Below, one piece after another: positions 43,368-52,364 of a stretch of DNA of 63,293 nucleotides. The notes under the pieces were generated by a model. It saw only the letters and a program-made list of their open reading frames with translations. It was not told the DNA's origin and ran no database searches. Every line of letters starts with the position of its first letter. Position 1 is the first letter of the stretch. Source of the DNA: Bacteroidetes bacterium OLB12 (GTDB taxonomy: Bacteria > Bacteroidota > Bacteroidia > Cytophagales > Cyclobacteriaceae); assembly GCA_001567185.1 (NCBI GenBank), contig LNFR01000056.1, positions 1 to 63,293 on the forward strand. The letters are read 5' to 3'. The position numbers were made by a program, and so were the translations under genes.

Positions 43368-46226
43368 TTATTTGCCCGAAGTTTCAATTTTGTTTTGGAA
43401 TTGTATTTCAACCATCTGCACAAGCACTTTGTCTTGTCCTGCTTCCGGATTCTTGAATACGAAATAGACATCGTGGCTTCCTTGCAGGTTATTGACAGGT
43501 ATTTTTGCCGAGATTGACATGAACCTGCGCAGTGCATTAAAGTCGATGGTGGCAGCACTCAGTTCGCCACCCTGGTTTGGTCCTTTGCTATTCTTCCGCA
43601 TTTCCATGATGGCGGTGCGGAAGTCCACTTCCTTCGGAACGATTGGTTCAGATTTGCCTACCAGTGTTCCATCTGGGCTATCCAGGTGTACTTCAACAAT
43701 ACCGCCCAATGCACCCGACCGTGGTTGGGCCTGTACTAAAAGTTCAATCTGTTTAATCTCCGTTAAGTCGATGTTCTTGTAGCCGAGGTACGCATTATCG
43801 CCAATCATAGAGAACGAACGACTGGGTGTGGTAAACAGTTGGGTGCCATGCGACACATCGTTAAGCTCAGGATCCAGCACGGGGTTACGCAGCGCAATAA
43901 TCTTTTCCGAAGTAAGTGGTTGCATATCGGCTGTGCCTTTGTCTTGGTATGCCACGCGCAGCAGGTAGCCACCGCGTTTGTTGTCGTTGGCAGGAGCCTG
44001 CATCTTAAAAGTACCTTTAAGCGGAATTTCCTTTACGGTAGGTTTTGCATCGGCAAGACTCATAATATACTGCACCATGCTGGTAGCTTGCGGTACCGTA
44101 ATTTGCGGGTGAGCTGCCATTACATGATCGCCCCAAACACCACCGCCACCGTGAATGATTTTCTGAACAAGCTTTTCCTGTTCTGCCTTGTTGCCTTTGT
44201 ATTTGTTGGCCACATCTAAATAAGCCGGCCCAACCGATTTCTTGTCGATCAGGTGGCAGGAGCGGCAATCGCTTTTGTTTATGTAATTCAAACCAACAGA
44301 GAAAGTAATCCACTCATCTGTGCTTTTGTGGTTGGCTGCAATATCGATCAGGTCAAACCCTTCGGGTGCGTAATCGAAGTTTACGGCAACTTCATTGTTT
44401 TGAATTTCTTTACCGAGCGATCCATCTTCTTTGTCGGTAACTTTCACTTCGTAATCAATCGAACCATTCTCGAAGTAAAACGATTTGTTGCCGCGCAGGA
44501 TGTTGATGTCAACCACGGGGGCATCATTACCGGCTTTCAATTCAAGAAACGCTGAGTTCTTTTCTCCTTTTGTATCTGTGGCGGTGAACGTTACCCGGTA
44601 GTTACCGGCTTTATCCAGCGTAATGCCCGGGTTTGCTTCTGTAAATGTTTGAGAAAAGCCGTTGTCGGATTTAATTACCCATTCGTATGTTAACGCGTTC
44701 TGATCATACTTGTCATAGTCGGTAGTGCCATCGGAAGAGAGTTGCACCTGGAAAGGCAAGGCACCCGCCAGTTTATCTGCTTTTGCTACAACAATGGGCT
44801 TGCGGTTTCCGCCATTGTATTCAATTTTAACAATGCGTGCATTGTCGTTGCCCCGGAACCACGCAGAACCATATTCCAGCACGTACAAATCACCATCCGG
44901 ACTAAACTGCATATCAATGGCGCTGCTGAAGTTTTCTTTGGGCATGAATCGTTCCATGCTCTTATAATTACCTTCTTCGTCCATCGTTACAACCATGATC
45001 CAGCCTCGCATAAATTCTACAATAAACCATTTGCCTTCATAGTAAGAAGGGAAGGGGCGCGCAGCATTTTTGAAGTCGGCTTTTCTGAATACAGGCCCGC
45101 CTGTAGCGCTGCGTCCGGAACTACCCACCATCGGAAACTCTTCCGAGTTGGAGTAAGGATACCAGATAAACGCACTTTGAGGAAGTGGCAATTCTGTAAG
45201 CCCGGTGTTGTTGGGTGAATTATTAACCGGATGGGTGGCATCTGCTTTGGCACCTACGGTATTAGTTTCGTAATCCTGTAACGAATACGGAATGTTGTTT
45301 CCGATAAAGTAAGGCCAGCCAAAGAATCCGGCTTTGCGTGCCTGGTTAAATTCATCATATCCACGCGGGCCAATGGTTGAATCGCGCGAGGCATCGGGAC
45401 CTACTTCACCCCAATAGATGTATCCATTTTTGCTGTCGATAGAAACGCGCCACGGGTTGCGATGGCCCATCGTATAAATTTCAGGGCGGGTTTTTTCTGT
45501 TCCTTTCGGAAATAAGTTTCCTTCAGGAATTGTGTATGAGCCATCGTCTTCGGGGTGGATGCGCAGAATTTTTCCGCGTAGGTCGTTGGTGCTACCGGCT
45601 GCGCGTTGGTCGTCCCAGCTTTCGCGTCCTGGTCGCTCGTCAAAACCTGCTGTACCATTAACCGGGTTGCCGGTGTTGTTGCCCACAGTTAAATAAAGGT
45701 TTCCATTCTTATCGAAGACCATACCACCCCCGGTGTGGCAACAGGTTTCGCGTTGGGTGGGTACTTCCAACACAATTTTCTTCGTGTCGGCATACAACGA
45801 ATCGCCATGCAACTCCCAGCGCGCCAACACGTGCTTGGGTTCTGTTGGGTCTGCATAGTACATGTAGATCCAATGATTCTTCTCGTAGTCGGGGTGGGCA
45901 ATTAAACCCATCAGCCCTTCTTCTGCTTCGGTTACGTTGCCTTCTTTACTTGTGTATTTAGTGTTAACCGGAATGGTGGCGAGTATCTTCACTTCGCTGG
46001 TGCTCGGGTTAAACGATTTCAGGTTTCCTTTTCGTTCAACAAACAGGATGCGTCCGTCTTTCAGGAAGGACATAACCATCGGTTCATCCAATTGGCCGGG
46101 CTGTGTAAGCACCGACCTTACAAAACGATTTTCTTCAGGAGGTAATGAATCATCAAATTCTGCTGTCTGTTTGCAAGCAATGGCCAGGGTGAGCAGGAGG
46201 GCAGTAACCAGCCCATACTTTTTCAT
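43368..46226 (-). CDS. Lipoprotein fusion: PQQ-type sugar dehydrogenase propeller, PKD, cytochrome c, CBM
   Basis: About 952 residues; the start at 46226 (MKKYGLVTALLLTLAIACKQ) is a lipoprotein signal with Cys at residue 18. Domains in order: a six-bladed propeller of the GSDH/soluble aldose dehydrogenase family (EGLMGLIAHPDY, THPV, MGHRNPWRVSID); a PKD domain with TYEWVIKSDN and AGNYRVTFTATDTKG; a cytochrome c domain with CRSCH and a distal Met region; and a C-terminal CBM6-like sandwich (QIELLVQAQPRSGALGG). Electrons from periplasmic sugar oxidation could pass to the attached haem. It is the second gene after GH3, in an operon. Confidence 0.87.
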   Translation of the reverse strand: MKKYGLVTALLLTLAIACKQTAEFDDSLPPEENRFVRSVLTQPGQLDEPMVMSFLKDGRILFVERKGNLKSFNPSTSEVKILATIPVNTKYTSKEGNVTEAEEGLMGLIAHPDYEKNHWIYMYYADPTEPKHVLARWELHGDSLYADTKKIVLEVPTQRETCCHTGGGMVFDKNGNLYLTVGNNTGNPVNGTAGFDERPGRESWDDQRAAGSTNDLRGKILRIHPEDDGSYTIPEGNLFPKGTEKTRPEIYTMGHRNPWRVSIDSKNGYIYWGEVGPDASRDSTIGPRGYDEFNQARKAGFFGWPYFIGNNIPYSLQDYETNTVGAKADATHPVNNSPNNTGLTELPLPQSAFIWYPYSNSEEFPMVGSSGRSATGGPVFRKADFKNAARPFPSYYEGKWFIVEFMRGWIMVVTMDEEGNYKSMERFMPKENFSSAIDMQFSPDGDLYVLEYGSAWFRGNDNARIVKIEYNGGNRKPIVVAKADKLAGALPFQVQLSSDGTTDYDKYDQNALTYEWVIKSDNGFSQTFTEANPGITLDKAGNYRVTFTATDTKGEKNSAFLELKAGNDAPVVDINILRGNKSFYFENGSIDYEVKVTDKEDGSLGKEIQNNEVAVNFDYAPEGFDLIDIAANHKSTDEWITFSVGLNYINKSDCRSCHLIDKKSVGPAYLDVANKYKGNKAEQEKLVQKIIHGGGGVWGDHVMAAHPQITVPQATSMVQYIMSLADAKPTVKEIPLKGTFKMQAPANDNKRGGYLLRVAYQDKGTADMQPLTSEKIIALRNPVLDPELNDVSHGTQLFTTPSRSFSMIGDNAYLGYKNIDLTEIKQIELLVQAQPRSGALGGIVEVHLDSPDGTLVGKSEPIVPKEVDFRTAIMEMRKNSKGPNQGGELSAATIDFNALRRFMSISAKIPVNNLQGSHDVYFVFKNPEAGQDKVLVQMVEIQFQNKIETSGK

Positions 46227-46281
46227 AGCGGAAAAACTAATTGTGTAGTGCACGTTTATTTAGGTTTGTTTAAAGTTAAGA

Positions 46282-48600
46282 TTATTTCTTTTTGTAGCGT
46301 GTGGTTCGTTCGTCCTTGATGATACCCTTCCAGTTCAGGCCAAAAGCAAAGTCGTAGGTGTTGCCCGCTTCATCCACGTGGCAAACCATGTCATGCGGCA
46401 CATCTTCGGCTTGCGTTTCAACCACCTCCATGCTTGCCGGCATTTGCATAGGCAACAAGGCAGATGGTTCCGCAGCGCCTGTAAGCATATCCAGCAAGGC
46501 CTGGTCCTGTACATCGAAGTGTACCAGAATGGCGTTTGCATTTTTCTCAAACTCGCTGAACACCATCGGGTGGGCCATTTTAATGACTGCAATTACCGGC
46601 TTGCCCTTCATTTTCTTGCTGGCATCGGTGATCATACCAAGATCGGTGGTGTTGATGGCCGTACTCTTTTTATTCTTGTAGGTTCGGTTGGTGAAATTTT
46701 CCAACGGATCGCCACCGGCAAGACTGGTTTCTCGAGCCTGCTTTGCGGTGTACTCACCATATTGCAGGGAAACGGGAACATATCCATTGCCGCCTTTTTT
46801 CACATCGGCCTGGTCATAGCCAATGCCCGAATTTGGGCTCGACACAAAGGCCAACGCAAAATCAGCTTCGTCAGGATTTTCGGTTATGTTAAAATATTTT
46901 TTTACGATGTCTATGTTAACCGGATAATCCAACGACTCCGGAGTCTCCATCCCTAAAAAGTTTCTGCCTTTGGGTGTGAATTTTTTAGGAATGTACACCG
47001 TCTTGTTTTTCTGAAGCGGAAGAACGTTGTTTTTGTTCTTCAACATTACGATCGACTTGAGTTGGGCTTCATATCCCGCCTTCATGTATTCGGGTTTGCC
47101 CACTGTGGCTTTTGATTCCTCCGGATTTAAGTATGGATTTTCAAATAGCCCCGTGCGGAAAATATTCATCAGCAATCGCACAGCCGATTGCTCAAAGCGT
47201 GCACGCATAAACTCTTCGCCATGTTCTTTCACACCCATGTTGTACGCTTCCAGCACAGGTCCTTTTTCATTGTTGCCTCCAAATTGATCCACCCCGGCCA
47301 TCAATAATTTATAATGGCGTTCAGCGATGGTAAGTTTTTCCACACCCCAGGGCTTGCCACCAATAAACATATCGAGTACGGTTTCATCTCCGGTTACTCC
47401 CCAGTCGGTGCAAACCACACCTTCGTAGTGATATTTATCGCGCAGCAAATCGCCAATGATGTATTGGTTGTAAGCATTGCCTACATTCTCTTTGTTTTTA
47501 GTATCCTGATTGTAAGAGATGGTATAATACGGCATAACAGCCGATGCCATCTTTGTTTTGCCATTTAATTTGAATGCGCCTTCGGTAAACGGAATCAGGT
47601 GCATATCAAAATTATTTCCCGGATACACCGCATATTTTCCAATGGCATAGTGCGCATCGCGGCCTGCTTCGCCCGAGCCACCACCCGGCCAGTGCTTCAC
47701 CATCGCGTTTACACTTTCATATCCCCAGCCATCGGCAATTTCAAGTTCGCCCGAAGAAGTTTGAAACCCATCGGTGTAAGCACGACCCATGTCGGCCGAA
47801 AGATTGGGATCTTCTCCAAACGTGCCGTTTACCCGCAGCCAACGGGGTTCCGTGGCTATATCAATCTGGGGTGATAAGGCCGTAGCAATGCCTAACGCAC
47901 GGTATTCTTTGGCTGCAATTTTTCCAAACGCTTCTACTAATTGTGGATTGAATGTAGCTGCCATGCCTAATGAGCTTGGCCACATAGAAATTCTACCACC
48001 AGCCCCTTCGTTGTATTCGGTATTGGCTACTGTGCCGTGCCGCGGATCCGAACTATTGTTGCCGGGAATTCCCAACCCGATGCCTTCCACCAAGGCCTGC
48101 ATGTTGTTATTCCACTGTGCAGCCACTTCCGGACTTTCCACCGAAGTGAGGAGTACATGGCGCAAATCGTCTTTTGTTAAAAATTCTTTTTGCTGATCTG
48201 AAAGATCAGATGCTTTTGCACCGCTCTCGCTAAAAGGTTTTCCGTTATAGGTGGCAGCAAAGAACCCCCGGTTTTGTGCGGGTATGGATTGGTGGCGGCT
48301 ATACAGCATCAAGCCCGCTATTTGCTCCACACTCATTTGTGAAGCCAGGTTTTTTGCCCGCTCATTGGCAGGCAAGCGCCAGTCTTCGTATGCATCCAGC
48401 TGGCCATTCTTATTCAGGTCTTTGAAGCCAAACCGATCGACTGTAAGGATGGTAACACCGGAAGAGGAGGAATACCCCAGTGTTTTTCCGCCTTCGTTTT
48501 TTACAATTTTAATACCGTTGGTTTCTGTTTCGGTCCATTTTGGGCCACAGCCTGCCAACAACAGGCCGGTTATTCCGGTAAGCAGTACACTAAATTTCAT
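46282..48600 (-). CDS. GH3 family beta-glucosidase-like lipoprotein
   Basis: 772 residues with the lipobox signal MKFSVLLTGITGLLLAGCGPK (Cys 18). An EF-hand-like loop DLNKNGQLDAYEDW appears near residue 62, then the GH3 N-terminal barrel: GNNSSDPRHGTVANTEYN, EPRWLRVNGTFGEDP, VKHWPGGGSGEAGRD, and VVCTDWGVTGDE with the expected nucleophile Asp. The C-terminal domain follows with KNKNNVLPLQKNK and VPHDMVCHVDEAGNTYDFAFGLNW. It heads an operon with the sugar dehydrogenase fusion and TIM-barrel enzyme. The 21-bp palindrome 12 bases upstream suggests control by the divergent Nudix-type regulator. Exact glycan unknown. Confidence 0.9.
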   Translation of the reverse strand: MKFSVLLTGITGLLLAGCGPKWTETETNGIKIVKNEGGKTLGYSSSSGVTILTVDRFGFKDLNKNGQLDAYEDWRLPANERAKNLASQMSVEQIAGLMLYSRHQSIPAQNRGFFAATYNGKPFSESGAKASDLSDQQKEFLTKDDLRHVLLTSVESPEVAAQWNNNMQALVEGIGLGIPGNNSSDPRHGTVANTEYNEGAGGRISMWPSSLGMAATFNPQLVEAFGKIAAKEYRALGIATALSPQIDIATEPRWLRVNGTFGEDPNLSADMGRAYTDGFQTSSGELEIADGWGYESVNAMVKHWPGGGSGEAGRDAHYAIGKYAVYPGNNFDMHLIPFTEGAFKLNGKTKMASAVMPYYTISYNQDTKNKENVGNAYNQYIIGDLLRDKYHYEGVVCTDWGVTGDETVLDMFIGGKPWGVEKLTIAERHYKLLMAGVDQFGGNNEKGPVLEAYNMGVKEHGEEFMRARFEQSAVRLLMNIFRTGLFENPYLNPEESKATVGKPEYMKAGYEAQLKSIVMLKNKNNVLPLQKNKTVYIPKKFTPKGRNFLGMETPESLDYPVNIDIVKKYFNITENPDEADFALAFVSSPNSGIGYDQADVKKGGNGYVPVSLQYGEYTAKQARETSLAGGDPLENFTNRTYKNKKSTAINTTDLGMITDASKKMKGKPVIAVIKMAHPMVFSEFEKNANAILVHFDVQDQALLDMLTGAAEPSALLPMQMPASMEVVETQAEDVPHDMVCHVDEAGNTYDFAFGLNWKGIIKDERTTRYKKK

Positions 48601-48611
48601 AGGGAGATTTC

Positions 48612-48632
48612 ATTGTGTATATGGTACACAAT
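48612..48632. promoter_or_regulatory. 21-bp palindromic operator between GH3 and the Nudix-type regulator
   Basis: ATTGTGTA (48612-48619), five bases, then TACACAAT (48625-48632): eight-base arms match perfectly. It sits 12 bases from the GH3 start in the divergent spacer. Length and symmetry are what NrtR/AraR-type regulators are known to bind, and the divergent neighbour encodes one. Confidence 0.75.
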
Positions 48633-48703
48633 AGTATTTCATATTTATTGAAAATTCAACGCTATACGATAGATTGCCACAAAAAATAGATTAAGCGGTA
48701 TTT

Positions 48704-48717
48704 ACATACTGTGTATG
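48704..48717. promoter_or_regulatory. Possible second operator half overlapping the regulator start
   Basis: CATAC, TGT, GTATG (48705-48717) is a short perfect palindrome containing TGTGTA, the core of the larger operator's arm. It covers the ATG of the regulator gene, so it could serve autoregulation. Only one half matches the big operator. Confidence 0.35.
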
Positions 48718-49461
48718 AAGAAGAAAAGACCAAAATTCCTGTTAAACGAAGCGTTCCGTAAGCATGGCGACCGTACTTTTTTGCCACACCTTTCGGTGGA
48801 TTGTGTGATTTTTGGTTTTCATGAAGGGCATCTGAAAGTTTTGCTGTTGAAGTGGAAGGATGGGCCGTGGTGCTTACCCGGTGGGTTTATCAAACACAAA
48901 GAATCGATAGATGATGCAGCTACCCGTATATTAAAAGAGCGCACCGGGCTGGATGCTATTTTTTTAAAACAGTTTCATGCCTTTGGTGATCCGCTTCGGG
49001 AAAAGGGTAAACGGCACCAGGAAGGTTGGATTTCGAAGCGATTTGTAACCATTGCTTATTATGCGTTAGTGGATTACTCAAAAGTATTTCCGCAACCCGA
49101 TTCATTTAGCAGCGAATGCACCTGGTGCGATGTACACGCAGTGCCTAACCTGATTTACGATCATAAACAGATTATGAAGGTGGCCCTGGAAGCCCTGCAA
49201 TTAAGTTTGAATGATCATCCGGTAGGTTATAACCTGATGCCGCTGAAATTTACGATGCCTGAGTTGCAGCGTTTATATGAAACGATTCTGGGTCAATCCC
49301 TGGATCGCAGAAATTTTCAGAAGCGCATGCTTGCACTGGATATCCTGGTTAAACTGAACGAGCGAAAAACCGGGGGCGCTCACAAGGCACCGTTTCTGTA
49401 TCGCTTCGATAAAAAGAAATATGACCGGGCCGTGAAGCGCGGTTTAGGTGCAGGATTCTGA
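48715..49461 (+). CDS. Nudix-related transcriptional regulator (NrtR/AraR type)
   Basis: 248 residues. The N-terminal Nudix-like fold (about 20-165) has VDCVIFGFHEGHLKVLLLKWKDGPWCLPGGFI, but the catalytic Nudix box is broken: HKESIDDAATRILKERTGLDA lacks the REUxEE core glutamates. A winged-helix domain follows (about 175-245): FTMPELQRLYETILGQSLDRRNFQKRMLALDIL, then a basic C-terminus. This is the layout of NrtR and of Bacteroides AraR, where the Nudix fold binds an effector sugar or nucleotide. It is divergent from the GH3 operon with a 21-bp palindrome between them. Probable ligand: a sugar from the GH3 pathway. Confidence 0.88.
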   Translation: MKKKRPKFLLNEAFRKHGDRTFLPHLSVDCVIFGFHEGHLKVLLLKWKDGPWCLPGGFIKHKESIDDAATRILKERTGLDAIFLKQFHAFGDPLREKGKRHQEGWISKRFVTIAYYALVDYSKVFPQPDSFSSECTWCDVHAVPNLIYDHKQIMKVALEALQLSLNDHPVGYNLMPLKFTMPELQRLYETILGQSLDRRNFQKRMLALDILVKLNERKTGGAHKAPFLYRFDKKKYDRAVKRGLGAGF

Positions 49462-49463
49462 CA

Positions 49464-51056
49464 TCATTTTTGTTTAAGCGCTTCCGCGATGGCCTTTTCT
49501 GCCAAAGGTGCCATTACCTTATAACCTTCCAGGTTAGGATGCACCCCGTCATAGCCCAATTCATTTTTTAAACCATTGCGGGCATCTTTCATGGCTGTGT
49601 GATAATCGATGTACACGATTTTGTTCTTATCGCAAAACGCTTTCAGCATTTTGTTAAGCGCCACTACTTTTTCGGCAGGTTCTATGCCCGGCCGCCACGG
49701 AAAATCAAAAGCGGGAATGACAGACGATAGTACTACCTTAATACCATTGGCTTGCGCGAGTTTTGTCATGTTGATGATGTTGTCGCGGGTTTGTTCCAGT
49801 GTCATCGGGCCGGTGTTGCCCGCAATGTCATTGATGCCGGCCAGGATCACTACTACTTTCGGTTTCAGATCAATCACATCCTGTTGAAAGCGCAACACCA
49901 TTTGTGGTGTGGTTTGCCCGCTGATGCCGCGGTTGATGTATGGCTTCCCTTCCCAGAAACTTTTATCAAAATTACTCCAGCCTTCGGTGATGGAATTGCC
50001 CATAAACACCACCCGGTTTTCATTGGCTTTTGGTAAACCCACTTTTTTATTGTCTTCCTGAAATCGTTTCAGATTTGCCCAGTCCATAGGCGGTTGATCA
50101 AAATTTTTCTTTATCCAGCGCAGGCAGGCACCAAACCATTGTTCTTTTGCGGCAGGATTAACCATGCCAAAGCCATGCTCCCCTTTATCATAAATGAAAG
50201 TTTCTACCGGCACGTTATTTTGTTGCAGCGCAGCAACAAAGGCAAATGTATTCCCAACCGGCACTACCTTATCTGTTAAGGGAGCCGTAATAAAAGTAGG
50301 TGGAGTTTTTGATGTTACCTGCAATTCGTTTGAGAAGTTCGTTACATCGGGCTGGCTCATGCCAAGCTCTTTGTATTTCAGGGAACCATTTATTATTGGC
50401 TCGGCTGTGGTGCCACCAATCAAATTGATGCGCGAACCGTTGTGCGTAAGACTGTCTGAAAAACTGATCACCGGATAATTTAGAATCATAAAATCCGGGC
50501 GCAGGCTGGTGTTGTTCGGATTATCGATATACGCCTTGTCAAAATGAGTTCCTGCGGTTGAAGCCAGGTGCCCGCCAGCCGATGAACCGAGGATTCCGAT
50601 TTTATTGGGGTTAACATTCCATTGTTTTGCGTTTTCACGAACAAGTTGAATAGCACGTTGTGCATCCTGCAATGGCCCGATACGTTTGTCTTTCATCGTC
50701 TCCTTTCGCGGTAAACGATACTTTAATACAAAGGCTGCAATACCAACTTCATTCAATCGCCTGGCCATGTCGTGCCCTTCGTGGCTGGTGGCCAGAATGG
50801 CATACCCACCACCCGGACAAATAATTACCGCAGAACCGGTAGCTTTAGCAGGATCGGGCAAATACAAGGTGAGGGTAGGAGTAATCACGCCATGCAGAAT
50901 ATCAATCTTATTCTCACCAACATAGTGGGTGGTGGAGGTATCGATAGCCACAGTTGGTTTTATTGAATTAGGAACTATACCTGTATAGAGTGAAATTTCC
51001 TGTTGTGCAATGGCTGTGTGTGCAAGGAAAAGAACTCCTAAAAATATCCGTAACAT
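49464..51056 (-). CDS. Secreted double hydrolase: alpha/beta hydrolase esterase plus SGNH/GDSL lipase
   Basis: About 530 residues; the start MLRIFLGVLFLAHTAIAQQ at 51056 is a signal peptide. The N-terminal alpha/beta hydrolase (about 25-310) has the oxyanion motif ICPGGGYAILA, nucleophile GSSAGG, the Asp of TDKVVPVGN and the His of GEHGFG, as in BD-FAE/acetyl xylan esterases. The C-terminal SGNH domain (about 340-530) has GNSITEGW with the Ser, GINDIAGN and DGVHPNLEGY with the catalytic Asp/His. Two esterases in one chain suggests removal of two acyl or acetyl groups from hemicellulose or pectin. The gene converges with the regulator gene. Confidence 0.87.
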   Translation of the reverse strand: MLRIFLGVLFLAHTAIAQQEISLYTGIVPNSIKPTVAIDTSTTHYVGENKIDILHGVITPTLTLYLPDPAKATGSAVIICPGGGYAILATSHEGHDMARRLNEVGIAAFVLKYRLPRKETMKDKRIGPLQDAQRAIQLVRENAKQWNVNPNKIGILGSSAGGHLASTAGTHFDKAYIDNPNNTSLRPDFMILNYPVISFSDSLTHNGSRINLIGGTTAEPIINGSLKYKELGMSQPDVTNFSNELQVTSKTPPTFITAPLTDKVVPVGNTFAFVAALQQNNVPVETFIYDKGEHGFGMVNPAAKEQWFGACLRWIKKNFDQPPMDWANLKRFQEDNKKVGLPKANENRVVFMGNSITEGWSNFDKSFWEGKPYINRGISGQTTPQMVLRFQQDVIDLKPKVVVILAGINDIAGNTGPMTLEQTRDNIINMTKLAQANGIKVVLSSVIPAFDFPWRPGIEPAEKVVALNKMLKAFCDKNKIVYIDYHTAMKDARNGLKNELGYDGVHPNLEGYKVMAPLAEKAIAEALKQK

Positions 51057-51114
51057 AAAGAAATTGGTTTCTGCTAAAGTTAGGATTAAATTTAACTTCA
51101 TTAAAGAAGTGAAA

Positions 51115-52299
51115 ATGAAAAATACGTTCGGTTTGATTTTGCTGTGTGTTGTGGTGGCAGCCTGTTCGGATCAGGAACCGTTAAAATGGTACAAAGGAAA
51201 TTTACACACGCATACTTACTGGAGCGATGGCGATGAATTTCCGGAAATGGTGCTGGACTGGTATAAAACCAATGGCTACGATTTTGTAGCCTTGTCCGAT
51301 CACAACACGCTTGCAACCGATGAGAAATGGAAGGTAATTGCCAGGAGCCCGCTTTACGAAGAGAGTTTTAAAAAATACCTGGAGAAATTCGGGGCAGAGT
51401 GGGTAACCTACAAAACGGATACCGGTCGTACACAGGTGAAGTTGAAAACATTTAGTGAGTACAAGTCAAAAATGGAGAGTAATGATTTTCTGATCATTCC
51501 ATCGGAAGAAATTACCAATTATGTGGCCGGTAAAATTCCGGTGCATGTAAATGCCACCAACGTGCAGAACTTTATTGCACCACCCAATGCTCCTACTGTG
51601 CTCGAAACCATGCAACAATCCATCGATGCGGTGTTGAAGCAGCGGCAAGAGACGGGCGTGCCCATGATACCGCACATCAATCATCCAAACTTTGGGTGGG
51701 CAATTACGGTAGATGATATGATTGCCTTGCGTGGCGAACGTTTTTTTGAAGTTCATAACGGTCATCCGCTGGTTCATAATTATGGCGATTCTGCCCGCAT
51801 GGGTACCGAAGCGATGTGGGATAAAATCAACATCGCTTACACGAATCGCAATCAGCCGTTGATGTATGGCCTCGCTACGGACGACAGCCATAATTATCAT
51901 CAGTTTGGTGCTGCATTTGCCAATGCCGGCCGCGGGTGGATTATGGTGCAGGCCGAAAAGTTGGATGCTGTTTCATTAATTGCTGCGATGGAAGCCGGAA
52001 AGTTTTATGCTTCTACCGGGGTGAGTTTGAAGCGCATTTCATTTGACAACGGACAATTGAAGATTGAAGTAGAGCCGCAGGAGGGAGTGACGTATAAAAT
52101 TGAATTCATTGGCGTGGCCGGGAATGGCACCGACTCGCAGGTATTGAACGCTGTGGAAGGAACAACCGCATCTTTTGAAGTTACGCCCGACTTGCTTTTT
52201 GTTCGGGCCAGAGTTACTTCTTCTAAAATTCAACCCAATCCGTTCATGGAAGGTGATTTGGAAAGGGCATGGACACAGCCGGTTTCATTAAGGAAGTAG
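51115..52299 (+). CDS. PHP-domain phosphoesterase-like lipoprotein
   Basis: About 394 residues; the start at 51115 (MKNTFGLILLCVVVAACSDQ) carries a lipobox. The body is a PHP-fold metal hydrolase: GNLHTHTYWSDGDEFPE (metal ligands), FVALSDHNTLA, SEEITN, HINHPNFGWAI, EVHNGHP, and LATDDSHNY near the end of the domain. A beta-rich C-terminal tail follows. Related Bacteroidota proteins are annotated as Sb-PDE-like or histidinol-phosphatase-like phosphoesterases, but the substrate is unknown. It is divergent from the double-esterase gene, with 58 bases between the starts. Confidence 0.83.
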   Translation: MKNTFGLILLCVVVAACSDQEPLKWYKGNLHTHTYWSDGDEFPEMVLDWYKTNGYDFVALSDHNTLATDEKWKVIARSPLYEESFKKYLEKFGAEWVTYKTDTGRTQVKLKTFSEYKSKMESNDFLIIPSEEITNYVAGKIPVHVNATNVQNFIAPPNAPTVLETMQQSIDAVLKQRQETGVPMIPHINHPNFGWAITVDDMIALRGERFFEVHNGHPLVHNYGDSARMGTEAMWDKINIAYTNRNQPLMYGLATDDSHNYHQFGAAFANAGRGWIMVQAEKLDAVSLIAAMEAGKFYASTGVSLKRISFDNGQLKIEVEPQEGVTYKIEFIGVAGNGTDSQVLNAVEGTTASFEVTPDLLFVRARVTSSKIQPNPFMEGDLERAWTQPVSLRK

Positions 52300-52320
52300 T
52301 AGTCAGCTCAAAAATACACT

Positions 52321-52350
52321 TTGTTGTCAGGTCGTAAAACCTGACAACAA
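52321..52350. terminator. Perfect 12-bp hairpin between convergent genes
   Basis: TTGTTGTCAGGT (52321-52332), a six-base loop, ACCTGACAACAA (52339-52350). It lies between the PHP gene and GH78, which converge. There is no T-tract, so it may act as a bidirectional stop or be a member of a dispersed palindromic family. Confidence 0.55.
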
Positions 52351-52364
52351 GGAGAAAGTTCCTT

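Noticed and set aside
42300-48640. Long antisense ORFs over the GH3, sugar dehydrogenase and TIM-barrel genes
   Set aside because: They are shadows of strong sense genes with full domain matches and show no independent motif.
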